A stretch of 64,000 nucleotides of DNA from Kangiella shandongensis. GTDB taxonomy: Bacteria; Pseudomonadota; Gammaproteobacteria; Enterobacterales; Kangiellaceae. The notes beneath the pieces are model-generated. The model had not been told where the DNA came from. It saw only the letters and a program-made list of their open reading frames with translations, and made no database searches. The position numbers and the translations under genes were made by a program. The first letter of the stretch is position 1. Every line of letters starts with the position of its first letter. The stretch lies in the NCBI RefSeq assembly GCF_020005365.1, contig NZ_JACNML010000007.1, forward strand, positions 62,001 through 126,000, written 5' to 3'. Below are positions 9,346 through 16,794 of the stretch, one piece after another.

Positions 9346-10460
9346 TGCTGATGGCGATTATAAAAAAAGAATTATTGCAGTTGTGGCGTGATCCGCGATT
9401 GCTTGCCTTGATGATTGTCATGCCTTTGGTGCTGCTGATTCTGTTTGGCGTTGCCTTGAAACTGGAGCCGGATAATGTCCGTATGGCTTATTATGATCAG
9501 GATCGCTCCATCTTTGCTCTTAATATCAGGACACATTTGTGGTCGGAAGGTTATTTTGATTTGTATGAGGTGGATTCAAAGCAGCAGATTACCGAGGAGA
9601 TCAGGTCGGGGCGGGCTAAGGCCGGGTTATGGATTCCTGAAACTTTTACTGCCGAGTTAATCGAGAACGAACAGCCACACGTTACGATTTTTGTCGATGG
9701 CACCATGCCATCATTAACTACGGCAATGAAGTATAACTCCGATAGTACCACGGACTCTGAAGTGACTCATGATATGTATTTTCAGGAGCCAGATGAAACA
9801 CCGGTCGTGATTGCGGAGGATCCGTTTATTCTGGACGTGGAAGTACTGTTTAACCCCGGCGAGAAAGAAACCTGGTTTTTCCTGCCCGGTGTCATTGGGG
9901 TTTTGATTATGCAGGTCGCACTAATTCTGACCGGTATTTCAGTAGTACGTGAGCGTGAAAAACGAACGCTGGAACAGCTACTGGTAACGCCAGTAAGTAA
10001 GATCTCTTTTGTTATGGGTAAAGTCTTGCCCTATGTGGTGATCGCTTTGTTAGATTTTTATTTTATTCTAGCGGCTGGTTGGTTATTGTTTGATTTGCCG
10101 CAACCGTCGTCACACTTTTTGTTGTTTCTGCTCGCTCTTGTTTTTGTGGCGGTAATGATTGCTCTCGGATTATTGATATCTCTGCTAGCGAAAACGCAAC
10201 AGCAGGCCATGTTTATCGCTATTTTTATTATCGTTCCTTCAATACTGTTGTCCGGCTTTATTTTTCCTCTGGAGGCGATCCCCGGTAGCGTCAGGCCGTT
10301 GAGTTATTGTATTCCTTTTACCTATTTTGTTGAGGTGATTCGAGGCCTGCTGATTAAGCATACCTTGTGGCAGGATCTTATGATCGACTATCTGGCACTG
10401 ATGGGATTTGCTGTATTATTTGTCGGGCTGAGTATTATTAAGTTTAAGCGTACGCTTTAA
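9345..10460 (+). CDS. ABC-2 type transporter permease (YhhJ/YbhR-like)
   Basis: A 371-residue inner-membrane permease. One N-terminal helix (LLALMIVMPLVLLILFGVAL) is followed by a large periplasmic domain of about 150 residues. Five further helices follow, beginning at FFLPGVIGVLIMQVALILTG and including the conserved coupling helix EREKRTLEQLLVTPV. This layout matches the ABC2_membrane_3 family (YbhR/YbhS, YhhJ). Translation overlaps the ATPase gene. The pair alone would form a homodimeric exporter; there is no HlyD-type adaptor gene beside it. The substrate is unknown. Confidence 0.93.
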   Translation: MLMAIIKKELLQLWRDPRLLALMIVMPLVLLILFGVALKLEPDNVRMAYYDQDRSIFALNIRTHLWSEGYFDLYEVDSKQQITEEIRSGRAKAGLWIPETFTAELIENEQPHVTIFVDGTMPSLTTAMKYNSDSTTDSEVTHDMYFQEPDETPVVIAEDPFILDVEVLFNPGEKETWFFLPGVIGVLIMQVALILTGISVVREREKRTLEQLLVTPVSKISFVMGKVLPYVVIALLDFYFILAAGWLLFDLPQPSSHFLLFLLALVFVAVMIALGLLISLLAKTQQQAMFIAIFIIVPSILLSGFIFPLEAIPGSVRPLSYCIPFTYFVEVIRGLLIKHTLWQDLMIDYLALMGFAVLFVGLSIIKFKRTL

Positions 10461-10479
10461 GGGCGTGAGGGGAGTGATA

Positions 10480-10505
10480 AAAGGGAGCTAGTATTAACTC
10501 CCTTT
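10480..10505. terminator. Bidirectional terminator between convergent genes
   Basis: AAAGGGAG and CTCCCTTT form a perfect 8-bp stem around a 10-base loop, placed between the ABC permease and the convergent periplasmic-protein gene. The A and T flanks make it usable in both directions. Confidence 0.75.
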
Positions 10506-10513
10506 GAAGCAGA

Positions 10514-11038
10514 TTATTTTACCCGTTTCACTCGGAAGCCTTTATTGAGACCATCGATGCGTAGCATGTAGCTGCCGAACAGACCTTTTTCGACCTTGAT
10601 TTTTGGATTCTTTACTTTGTAGTAGGCGCTGCGTGAATCAGTAATTTCCCAAACCTGACCATTTTCCAGTTCAACTTCCAGACCTTTATCCCAGGATTTG
10701 TACAGGCCAAGAGCGCGAGATTTAATGACATCCAGTTCGCCGTTGTCTTGATCAGCTTTATCCAGGTGTTCAGCACCAAATCGTTCTTCTGCTGTAAGTT
10801 CTGGTTCAGCGGGCTCTGGTTTTACCGGGGCCGCTGGCGGTTGTGGCACTTCTGGTTTTGCGGCTTTTGCTGGCTTAGCTTCTTCGGTTGATTTTTGCGC
10901 TTTCAAAAATGCATCGTAGCATTTTAAACGTTTCGTATCGTCAGTAATCGCAGCGCAATCTTCGGCCGTTGAAGCCGCGTTAATGCTATAGCTGAAGCCT
11001 AACAGTGCGCCAAGTACCATAATGCGTTTAATAATCAT
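10514..11038 (-). CDS. Conserved periplasmic protein of unknown function
   Basis: A 174-residue secreted protein. The ATG at 11038 is chosen because GGAAG sits six bases upstream; an in-frame TTG at 11050 would include that site. A signal peptide (IIKRIMVLGALLGFSYSINAAS) is followed by DCAAITDDTKRLKCYDAF, a short two-cysteine helical motif also seen at the N-terminus of small T6SS-associated and envelope proteins. A proline/alanine/lysine-rich linker (about residues 50-80) follows, then a beta-rich domain (GKGLEVELENGQVWEI-type strands through MLRIDG). Such C-terminal domains are found in periplasmic proteins of unknown role. It stands alone on the minus strand. Confidence 0.85.
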   Translation of the reverse strand: MIIKRIMVLGALLGFSYSINAASTAEDCAAITDDTKRLKCYDAFLKAQKSTEEAKPAKAAKPEVPQPPAAPVKPEPAEPELTAEERFGAEHLDKADQDNGELDVIKSRALGLYKSWDKGLEVELENGQVWEITDSRSAYYKVKNPKIKVEKGLFGSYMLRIDGLNKGFRVKRVK

Positions 11039-11130
11039 ACAATCTTCCAAACTTATGCTGAACTTGCTTGCTATCTTAACCTAATTTCATAATAATTGAA
11101 CCGCTAATTGATGTTCCAGAAGGGGGTAGT

Positions 11131-11769
11131 GTGATAAAGGTTTTGCTAGTTGATGATCACGACTTGGTACGTACTGGTTTAAGTCGACTTTTATCTGATG
11201 CTGACGGCATTGAGGTCATTGGAGAAGCGAAATCTGGCGAAGAAGCACTAACTCACCAAAAAGAACACCAGCCTCATGTCGTCCTTATGGATGCCAATAT
11301 GCCGGGTATCGGCGGCCTCGAGGCCACGCGTCGCATGTTGCGCTTCGATCCTGATTTAAAAGTCATTGCGCTAACGGTTCATGGTGACGAGCCTTATCCC
11401 AGCCAGTTTATCAGCGCCGGCGCTATGGGGTACTTAACCAAAGGCACCGATATCGAGGAAATGGTTAAAGCAATCCACTCGGTCAATTGCGGTAAGTTAT
11501 ATCTCGCTGCCGAAGTGGCGCAGCAGATGGCGCTAAGCCAGTTCTCGCAGCACGATGATAATCCTTTTTCCAAGCTTTCTGAGCGCGAAATGCAGATTAT
11601 GTTGATGATTACGCGCGGTGAGAAAGTGCAGAATATTTCTGATGCCTTGCACCTCAGTCCGAAGACGGTCAATAGTTATCGTTATCGCTTGTTCGAAAAG
11701 CTGGGGGTCGAAAATGATGTTGGGCTTACTCACCTAGCTTTGCGCTATAATGTGATTGAGTCGCAATAA
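11131..11769 (+). CDS. uvrY: Two-component response regulator GacA/UvrY
   Basis: A 212-residue NarL-family regulator. The N-terminal receiver has the acidic pair in LLVDDHD, the phosphoacceptor aspartate in VVLMDANMPG near residue 54, and the conserved lysine in GYLTKGT near 104. The C-terminal LuxR-type helix-turn-helix is LSEREMQIMLMITRG through SPKTVNSYRYRL. The start is a GTG with AGGGGG about seven bases upstream. It sits directly before uvrC, the classic gacA/uvrY-uvrC arrangement. In relatives it works with the BarA/GacS kinase to switch on CsrB/RsmY-type small RNAs that titrate CsrA; see the candidate RNA near 45404. Confidence 0.95.
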   Translation: MIKVLLVDDHDLVRTGLSRLLSDADGIEVIGEAKSGEEALTHQKEHQPHVVLMDANMPGIGGLEATRRMLRFDPDLKVIALTVHGDEPYPSQFISAGAMGYLTKGTDIEEMVKAIHSVNCGKLYLAAEVAQQMALSQFSQHDDNPFSKLSEREMQIMLMITRGEKVQNISDALHLSPKTVNSYRYRLFEKLGVENDVGLTHLALRYNVIESQ

Positions 11770-11773
11770 ATGA

Positions 11774-13633
11774 ATGAGCATGTCGGCTAACGATTCTGAC
11801 AGCGGTACTATCAAGCCCCAGATCAAAAAAATTCTCGCTCACCTCAGCAAAAAGCCGGGCGTCTATCAGATGCTGGATAAAGACGGTGAGACGCTTTATG
11901 TCGGTAAGGCAAAGAACCTCAGTAATCGTGTTAAAAGCTATTTTACTAAGCATTCTCCTGGAAAGATGTCTCAGTCGCCGAAAACGGAGTTGCTGGTTAC
12001 CTATATTGAGGATATCCATACCACCGTTACCGACACCGAAACGGAAGCCTTATTACTCGAAAATAACCTGATCAAAAAGTACAAACCGCGCTTTAACGTT
12101 ATTTTCCGTGACGACAAGTCCTATCCCTATGTTTTTTTATCGGCTGGCGATTATCCACGTCTGGCGTATCATCGCGGCGCGAAAAAGGAGAAGGGCGATT
12201 ACTTCGGGCCTTTCCCCAGCACCTCGGCGGTGCGTCAGAGTCTGTCCTTGATGCAGAAGGTGTTTCAGATCCGTCAGTGCGAAGACAGCTACTTTGCTAA
12301 TCGCTCGCGACCCTGCTTGCAGTACCAGATTAAGCGCTGTACCGCGCCTTGCGTTAATTACATCTCGAAAGAGGATTACGCCAAGGATGTGGAAAATGTG
12401 CGCCTGTTCTATCGGGGTAAAAGCGAGCAGGTGATCAGTCGCCTACAGAAGAAGATGGATAAGGCCAGCGAGAACTTGGAGTTTGAACTGGCTGCGCGCT
12501 ACCGTGATCAGATCAAGCAGATGCGCCACGTCATGCAGCAGCAGGTCATTAGTGGCACCTCGTCCGATCTCGACGTAGTGGGTGTGGATTATGCTTCCGG
12601 CACCTGTTGTATTTTATTGGTATTTATCCGCAATGGTTTGATTGTGGGTAATAAAACCTATTATCCGAAAGTGCCAAAGCACAGTGATCTGGATGAAATC
12701 ATCACGTCGTTTCTGACGTTTTACTATCTGTCCGGGGCCGAGGTGCCGAAGCAGGTCTTTATGCACAAGCTTCCCGAGGATGCGGAAGCTATCAGTGAAG
12801 CCCTGTCTCAGCACAAAGGCTCGAAAGTCGAGCTGAAGGTAGCCAGTCGCGGCCAACCCAAAGAATGGCAGGCTTTTGCCGATAAGAATGCACAACATTC
12901 GTTGCGCTCAAAGCTTAACAGTAAATCCAATTTTACTGAGCGCCTGATGGAGCTACAGAAAGCCCTGCAGCTGGAATCGCTGCCGAAGCATGTGGAGTGC
13001 TTCGATATCAGCCATACGCAGGGCAATCAGACCGTTGGCTCTTGTGTGGTGTTTGATGATAACGGTCCGAAAAAGTCGGATTACCGTATTTTTAACATCT
13101 CAGGCATCGAGCCGGGTGATGATTACGCGGCCATGGAACAGGTGCTGACGCGTCGCTATAAGCGATTGAAAACAGAAGAAAAGCCACTACCGGATCTGGT
13201 TATCGTCGATGGCGGTAAAGGACAGCTGGCCAAAGCGGAGGACGTCTTCGAGGCGCTGGAAATCGGCAATGTGCCTTTGATCGGGGTCTCGAAAGGCTCG
13301 GATCGGAAAGTGGGCATGGAGCAGATCTGGTTCCCGGGACAGCACCGTCCGTTATTACTGGACGAAGATTCCAAGGCGTTGCACTTTATTCAGCACATTC
13401 GTGACGAGTCGCACCGCTTTGCCATCACCAAGCATCGCCATCAGCGTAAAAAATCCGGTACCAAGTCGTTACTCGAGGAAATCCCAGGGGTTGGTGCGAA
13501 GCGTCGCCAATCGCTATTACGCCATTTTGGCGGCTGGCAGGAAATCGAAAAAGCCAGCGCAAAGGATATCGCCAAGGCGCCGGGGATCAGCCTGTCATTG
13601 GCCCAAAAAATCTATGATTATTTACATAGTTAG
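11774..13633 (+). CDS. uvrC: Excinuclease ABC subunit C UvrC
   Basis: A 619-residue dual-incision nuclease of nucleotide excision repair. The GIY-YIG domain is at the N-terminus (PGVYQMLDKDGETLYVGKAKNL, residues about 32-52, split here by family numbering). A cysteine-rich region (CLQYQIKRCTAPC) near 175-190 follows, then the UVR motif for UvrB contact near 205-240. The RNase H-like second nuclease domain contains FDISHTQG and VIVDGGKGQL. The tandem helix-hairpin-helix at the end has IPGVGAKRRQSLLRHFGG. The start lies four bases after the uvrY stop. Length and domain order are complete. Confidence 0.97.
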   Translation: MSMSANDSDSGTIKPQIKKILAHLSKKPGVYQMLDKDGETLYVGKAKNLSNRVKSYFTKHSPGKMSQSPKTELLVTYIEDIHTTVTDTETEALLLENNLIKKYKPRFNVIFRDDKSYPYVFLSAGDYPRLAYHRGAKKEKGDYFGPFPSTSAVRQSLSLMQKVFQIRQCEDSYFANRSRPCLQYQIKRCTAPCVNYISKEDYAKDVENVRLFYRGKSEQVISRLQKKMDKASENLEFELAARYRDQIKQMRHVMQQQVISGTSSDLDVVGVDYASGTCCILLVFIRNGLIVGNKTYYPKVPKHSDLDEIITSFLTFYYLSGAEVPKQVFMHKLPEDAEAISEALSQHKGSKVELKVASRGQPKEWQAFADKNAQHSLRSKLNSKSNFTERLMELQKALQLESLPKHVECFDISHTQGNQTVGSCVVFDDNGPKKSDYRIFNISGIEPGDDYAAMEQVLTRRYKRLKTEEKPLPDLVIVDGGKGQLAKAEDVFEALEIGNVPLIGVSKGSDRKVGMEQIWFPGQHRPLLLDEDSKALHFIQHIRDESHRFAITKHRHQRKKSGTKSLLEEIPGVGAKRRQSLLRHFGGWQEIEKASAKDIAKAPGISLSLAQKIYDYLHS

Positions 13634-13707
13634 CAGTATTTTTTAAGATTCATAGGGTACAATGAGCTCCATAACAATGCGTCTAACTAGCCTTAACAGA
13701 GACCTGT

Positions 13708-14274
13708 ATGTGGAATCTACCCAATATATTGACCATTTTTAGGATTATTTTACTGCCCTTATTTGTCATCTTCTTCTTTATTGATGGAGTGACGGCTCGA
13801 TGGGTGACGTTGGCAATCTTTTGTACCGCTGCTGCCACTGACTGGCTGGACGGTTTTCTGGCCCGTAAAATGGATAATGAGTCGCCGTTTGGCGCCTTTC
13901 TCGATCCGGTAGCCGATAAGCTGATGGTCGCTATCACCTTGATATTATTAATCGGTCGTGAAGGGTCGGCGTGGTTGGCGATACCGGGAATGATTATTAT
14001 TGGTCGTGAGATTACCGTCTCGGCATTAAGAGAATGGATGGCGGAATTGGGTAGCCGCGCGGTAGTCGGCGTTTCCGCTATCGGTAAGATTAAAACCATG
14101 TGCCAGTTGTTGGCCATATTCTTATTGCTACTGGCATCGCCAGCGATTTTTGGTCTATCGAAGACCTTTGGTTATGTCTTTATGTGGGTCGCTGCGCTAC
14201 TGACTTTGTGGTCGATGGCCGTCTATTTAAAAGCGGCATGGCCATACTTGACATCGCAAAAGAAAGAAGGATAA
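13708..14274 (+). CDS. pgsA: CDP-diacylglycerol-glycerol-3-phosphate 3-phosphatidyltransferase
   Basis: A 188-residue inner-membrane enzyme making phosphatidylglycerol phosphate, the first committed step to phosphatidylglycerol and cardiolipin. The CDP-alcohol phosphotransferase motif is complete: DWLDGFLARKMDNESPFGAF followed by LDPVADK, with all the aspartates present (residues about 50-75). Five to six hydrophobic helices are visible. It follows uvrC and precedes the tRNA cluster, exactly the E. coli order. The ATG follows AGAGACC. Confidence 0.97.
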   Translation: MWNLPNILTIFRIILLPLFVIFFFIDGVTARWVTLAIFCTAAATDWLDGFLARKMDNESPFGAFLDPVADKLMVAITLILLIGREGSAWLAIPGMIIIGREITVSALREWMAELGSRAVVGVSAIGKIKTMCQLLAIFLLLLASPAIFGLSKTFGYVFMWVAALLTLWSMAVYLKAAWPYLTSQKKEG

Positions 14275-14378
14275 TAACCACTTCTTACGGGACGCACCGT
14301 GATTTTGGCTGAAAAATCAGCACTTTGTTCAAGCCTTAATCAATCGTAAGAAAAGTGCAAAAAAAGTGATTTTTCTTG

Positions 14379-14406
14379 TTGACAGAAAATAAATTCACAG
14401 TAAAAT
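14379..14406 (+). promoter_or_regulatory. Sigma-70 promoter of the tRNA cluster
   Basis: TTGACA, a 16-base spacer and TAAAAT, followed by the GC-rich GCACGCC stretch typical of stringently controlled stable RNA promoters. It lies about 18 bases before tRNA-Gly. Confidence 0.8.
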
Positions 14407-14424
14407 GCACGCCATCAAAACGAC

Positions 14425-14500
14425 GCGGGAATAGCTCAGCTGGTAGAGCACAACCTTGCCAAGGTTGGGGTCGCGAGTTCGAATCTCGTTTCCCGCTCCA
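14425..14500 (+). tRNA. glyW: tRNA-Gly (anticodon GCC)
   Basis: A 76-nt cloverleaf with encoded CCA. Acceptor GCGGGAA pairs with TTCCCGC. The anticodon stem CAACC/GGTTG closes the loop TTGCCAA, giving GCC. The T arm GCGAG-TTCGAAT-CTCGT is intact. It is the first of three tRNAs in the same order as E. coli glyW-cysT-leuZ. Confidence 0.97.
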
Positions 14501-14508
14501 AATTCTAG

Positions 14509-14546
14509 AAAACCTCGGTGCTGATTTAAGTCCGAGGTTTTTTTTC
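14509..14546 (+). terminator. Intrinsic terminator inside the tRNA cluster
   Basis: AAAACCTCGG and CCGAGGTTTT form a 10-bp stem around a 13-base loop, and the T run continues for eight or more bases. It lies nine bases after tRNA-Gly and before tRNA-Cys, so it would separate the first tRNA from the other two or attenuate read-through. Confidence 0.8.
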
Positions 14547-14561
14547 AGAGACGGTTGTTTT

Positions 14562-14635
14562 GGCTGAGTGGTAGAGTGGCTATACAGCGGATTGCAAATC
14601 CGTGGACGTCGGTTCGACTCCGGCCTCAGCCTCCA
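14562..14635 (+). tRNA. cysT: tRNA-Cys (anticodon GCA)
   Basis: A 74-nt cloverleaf with encoded CCA. Acceptor GGCTGAG pairs perfectly with CTCAGCC. The anticodon stem GCGGA/TCCGT closes the loop TTGCAAA, giving GCA. The T arm is GTCGG-TTCGACT-CCGGC. Confidence 0.96.
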
Positions 14636-14660
14636 TTAATTTCTCTGAAAACAGTCATCT

Positions 14661-14747
14661 GCCCAGGTGGCGAAATTGGTAGACGCAAGGGACTTAAAAT
14701 CCCTCGGTGGCAACACCGTGCCGGTTCGATTCCGGCCCTGGGCACCA
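14661..14747 (+). tRNA. leuZ: tRNA-Leu (anticodon TAA)
   Basis: An 87-nt class II tRNA with encoded CCA. Acceptor GCCCAGG pairs with CCTGGGC. The anticodon loop CTTAAAA gives TAA. A long variable arm (CGGTGGCAACACCG) is present. It is third in the cluster. Confidence 0.97.
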
Positions 14748-14958
14748 TCATATATATTCCTCTTTTTAGTAATCCGTTAGCTACCTAAACTCCTTACGTA
14801 TCATCCTTATTTCGCGGGTTTGCTGTTTGTGCCGTCAATAGGTTATGATTTTGGCGCAACAATAACTTATAGAGCCTTTCATAATATTTCCGACACAGTC
14901 TTATAGCGGCTCTATATTAATCAATTATAAAAATCCCTTCGCTGAAGGAGTTATATTC

Positions 14959-15654
14959 GTGAATAACAAACTATTAAGCGTTTGCTTAAAGGTGATTGCG
15001 CTACTGATGGCTTTTGTCTCGTCAGATGCCTTTGCGCATGGTGTTGACGACAGCACTCGAAATTTTCTGGAAAACAATACAGGTGTTCAGTTTATACCGT
15101 TTCTTTATATCGGCGCTAAGCATATGGTGACAGGTTATGATCACTTATTGTTTTTGGTTGGTGTGATATTTTTCCTCTATAAAAGCAAAGATGTTTTACT
15201 GTACGTGACCATGTTTACTATCGGTCATAGCGTGACGCTACTTTATGGGGTACTTAACGATATCAATGTTAACCCTTACATTATTGATGCCATTATAGGG
15301 TTATCCGTTGCCTACAAGGGCTTTGATAACTTAGGCGGCTTTAAGAAAGTGTTTGGGAAGCAGCCCAACACAAAGCTCGCAGTATTGATATTTGGTCTGT
15401 TTCATGGCTTTGGGCTGGCTACCAAGTTACAGGAATTTAAGATTCCTGATGACGGATTGTTGAGTAACATTATTGCCTTTAATCTTGGTGTGGAGCTGGG
15501 GCAGTTCGCTGCATTGGGAATCATTTTATTGCTCATTAACGCTTGGCGTAAGCTTCCTTCCTACGAAAGATTTGCTGTTGGCACAAACACTGCATTAATG
15601 AGTGCAGGATTTATGTTGGTCGGCTTTCAAATGGCTGGATACTTTTTAAATTAA
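14959..15654 (+). CDS. HupE/UreJ-family membrane protein
   Basis: A 231-residue membrane protein. A signal peptide (ALLMAFVSSDAFAHG) is followed by about six helices. GYDHLLFLVGVIFFL and TIGHSVTLLYGV carry the family's paired Asp-His and Gly-His motifs. HupE/UreJ proteins are linked to nickel or cobalt uptake; this longer subgroup often occurs without hydrogenase or urease, and none is seen here. The start is GTG with GAAGGAG nine bases upstream. Two small exported or membrane genes follow at 18- and 12-base spacing, forming a three-gene cassette. Metal specificity is inference. Confidence 0.85.
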   Translation: MNNKLLSVCLKVIALLMAFVSSDAFAHGVDDSTRNFLENNTGVQFIPFLYIGAKHMVTGYDHLLFLVGVIFFLYKSKDVLLYVTMFTIGHSVTLLYGVLNDINVNPYIIDAIIGLSVAYKGFDNLGGFKKVFGKQPNTKLAVLIFGLFHGFGLATKLQEFKIPDDGLLSNIIAFNLGVELGQFAALGIILLLINAWRKLPSYERFAVGTNTALMSAGFMLVGFQMAGYFLN

Positions 15655-15672
15655 TACGATAGAGAATTGATT

Positions 15673-16215
15673 ATGCAACCTACAGTAAGTAACAAGAGTT
15701 TAATTAAAGCGACGCTAGTAGCGCTAGTCATTGCAGCTATTGCGTTAGTCATCATTATATTACCTGCAGAATACAATGTTGATCCTACCGGGGCAGGTAA
15801 CGCACTTGGTTTAACTGTTCTGTCGGAAGAGGTGACTGCAGAAGCTTCAACACAAGAATCGGCAGCGGAAGATAAGAGTACCGGTAAGGGTATGGCCGAT
15901 GATGTTATTGAAGTCACGGTACCGGCGGGCAGAGGAATCGAGTACAAGTTTGAAATGGACCAGTTCGCTAAAATGGAATACGAATGGATTACAGACGGGC
16001 AGCCATTGTATTTTGACTTACATGGCGAGCCGAAAGGCGATACCACTGGCTATTTTGAGAGCTATACCATCGCTACTGCGGGAGAAATGAAAGGCAGCTT
16101 TACCGCACCTTTTGCAGGTTCTCATGGCTGGTATTGGAAAAACAGTTCTGAGCAGGACGTATCGGTTCAGCTGATGGTGAAAGGACAGTATAAAATTTTA
16201 GGTTTAAAACAATAG
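15673..16215 (+). CDS. Membrane-anchored periplasmic protein, HupE cassette
   Basis: A 180-residue protein with one N-terminal helix (LIKATLVALVIAAIALVIIIL) and a periplasmic domain. A Ser/Glu-rich linker (residues about 50-75) leads to a beta-sandwich-like region with EVTVPAGRGIEYKFEMD and a late SHGWYWKNSSEQDVSVQLMV that resembles GOLD/emp24-like beta sheets. The ATG at 15673 is preferred over an in-frame TTG six bases earlier. It sits between the HupE-type gene and a small His-rich exported protein, so a role in the same membrane complex is likely. No catalytic motif is visible. Confidence 0.8.
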   Translation: MQPTVSNKSLIKATLVALVIAAIALVIIILPAEYNVDPTGAGNALGLTVLSEEVTAEASTQESAAEDKSTGKGMADDVIEVTVPAGRGIEYKFEMDQFAKMEYEWITDGQPLYFDLHGEPKGDTTGYFESYTIATAGEMKGSFTAPFAGSHGWYWKNSSEQDVSVQLMVKGQYKILGLKQ

Positions 16216-16227
16216 TTAGGAGTACGT

Positions 16228-16563
16228 ATGAAGCATATTGTATCTATCGGGTTTTTCGTGATGTTGATTGGCTTTAGTCAACTGGCAACGGCACATGGCG
16301 ATCATGGGGTGATTAGCGGTCATCAGGCGGTGGCGATTGCTAGTAAGACTATCAAGCAGATGACATTCAAAGATTTTGGTTTTGAACCGGGAAAGCTGAC
16401 AAAAGAGTGGAAGAGTGTTAATGAGGGCAATATCAATGTTCTGAATATTATTGAAGGGCACTACATTGTCGAAGCCAGTAACCCAGAAAATGATAGTAAA
16501 CTTTACTTTCAGATTTCACCTAATGGAGAAGTGATAGACGTTAGTCATAAAGAAAGCTTTTAA
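16228..16563 (+). CDS. Small exported protein of the HupE cassette (DUF6488/PepSY-like)
   Basis: A 111-residue exported protein. The signal peptide (IGFFVMLIGFSQLATA) is directly followed by HGDHG, a histidine motif that could bind metal at the mature N-terminus. The rest (HQAVAIASKTIKQMT, then GHYIVEASN and LYFQISPNGEVIDV) looks like a single PepSY-type alpha/beta unit; I associate it from memory with DUF6488. TAGGAGT lies seven bases before the ATG. It is the third gene of the cassette and is followed by a terminator. Confidence 0.82.
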   Translation: MKHIVSIGFFVMLIGFSQLATAHGDHGVISGHQAVAIASKTIKQMTFKDFGFEPGKLTKEWKSVNEGNINVLNIIEGHYIVEASNPENDSKLYFQISPNGEVIDVSHKESF

Positions 16564-16571
16564 GTCATCAG

Positions 16572-16603
16572 AGCCTCGGCGAGCGCTAGCAACTCGAGGC
16601 TTT
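16572..16603 (+). terminator. Terminator after the HupE cassette
   Basis: AGCCTCG and CGAGGCT pair around a 16-base loop and are followed by TT, nine bases after the stop. A second inverted repeat, AGAGAGCG (16609-16616) with CGCTCTCT (16632-16639), follows immediately, so two hairpins stand in tandem. Confidence 0.6.
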
Positions 16604-16794
16604 AAAATAGAGAGCGTGCTTCGGTAATCACCGCTCTCTGTATAACATCAAAGCAGCTCATAAGATACGGTTTATCGTGGATTGTCATCCTGAGTCCATT
16701 CGGCAGCGTAACTTCTTGATTTGCATCTAAACCCTAAAAGGCATTACTCTCTTAATAAAGCACCTGTTGCTGATAATCGAGAAAGGATGAGGTA

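Noticed and set aside
14376-14788. Small ORFs spanning the tRNA genes
   Set aside because: They translate tRNA sequence (for example the GIRKGLKIP-type false peptide) and are not genes.
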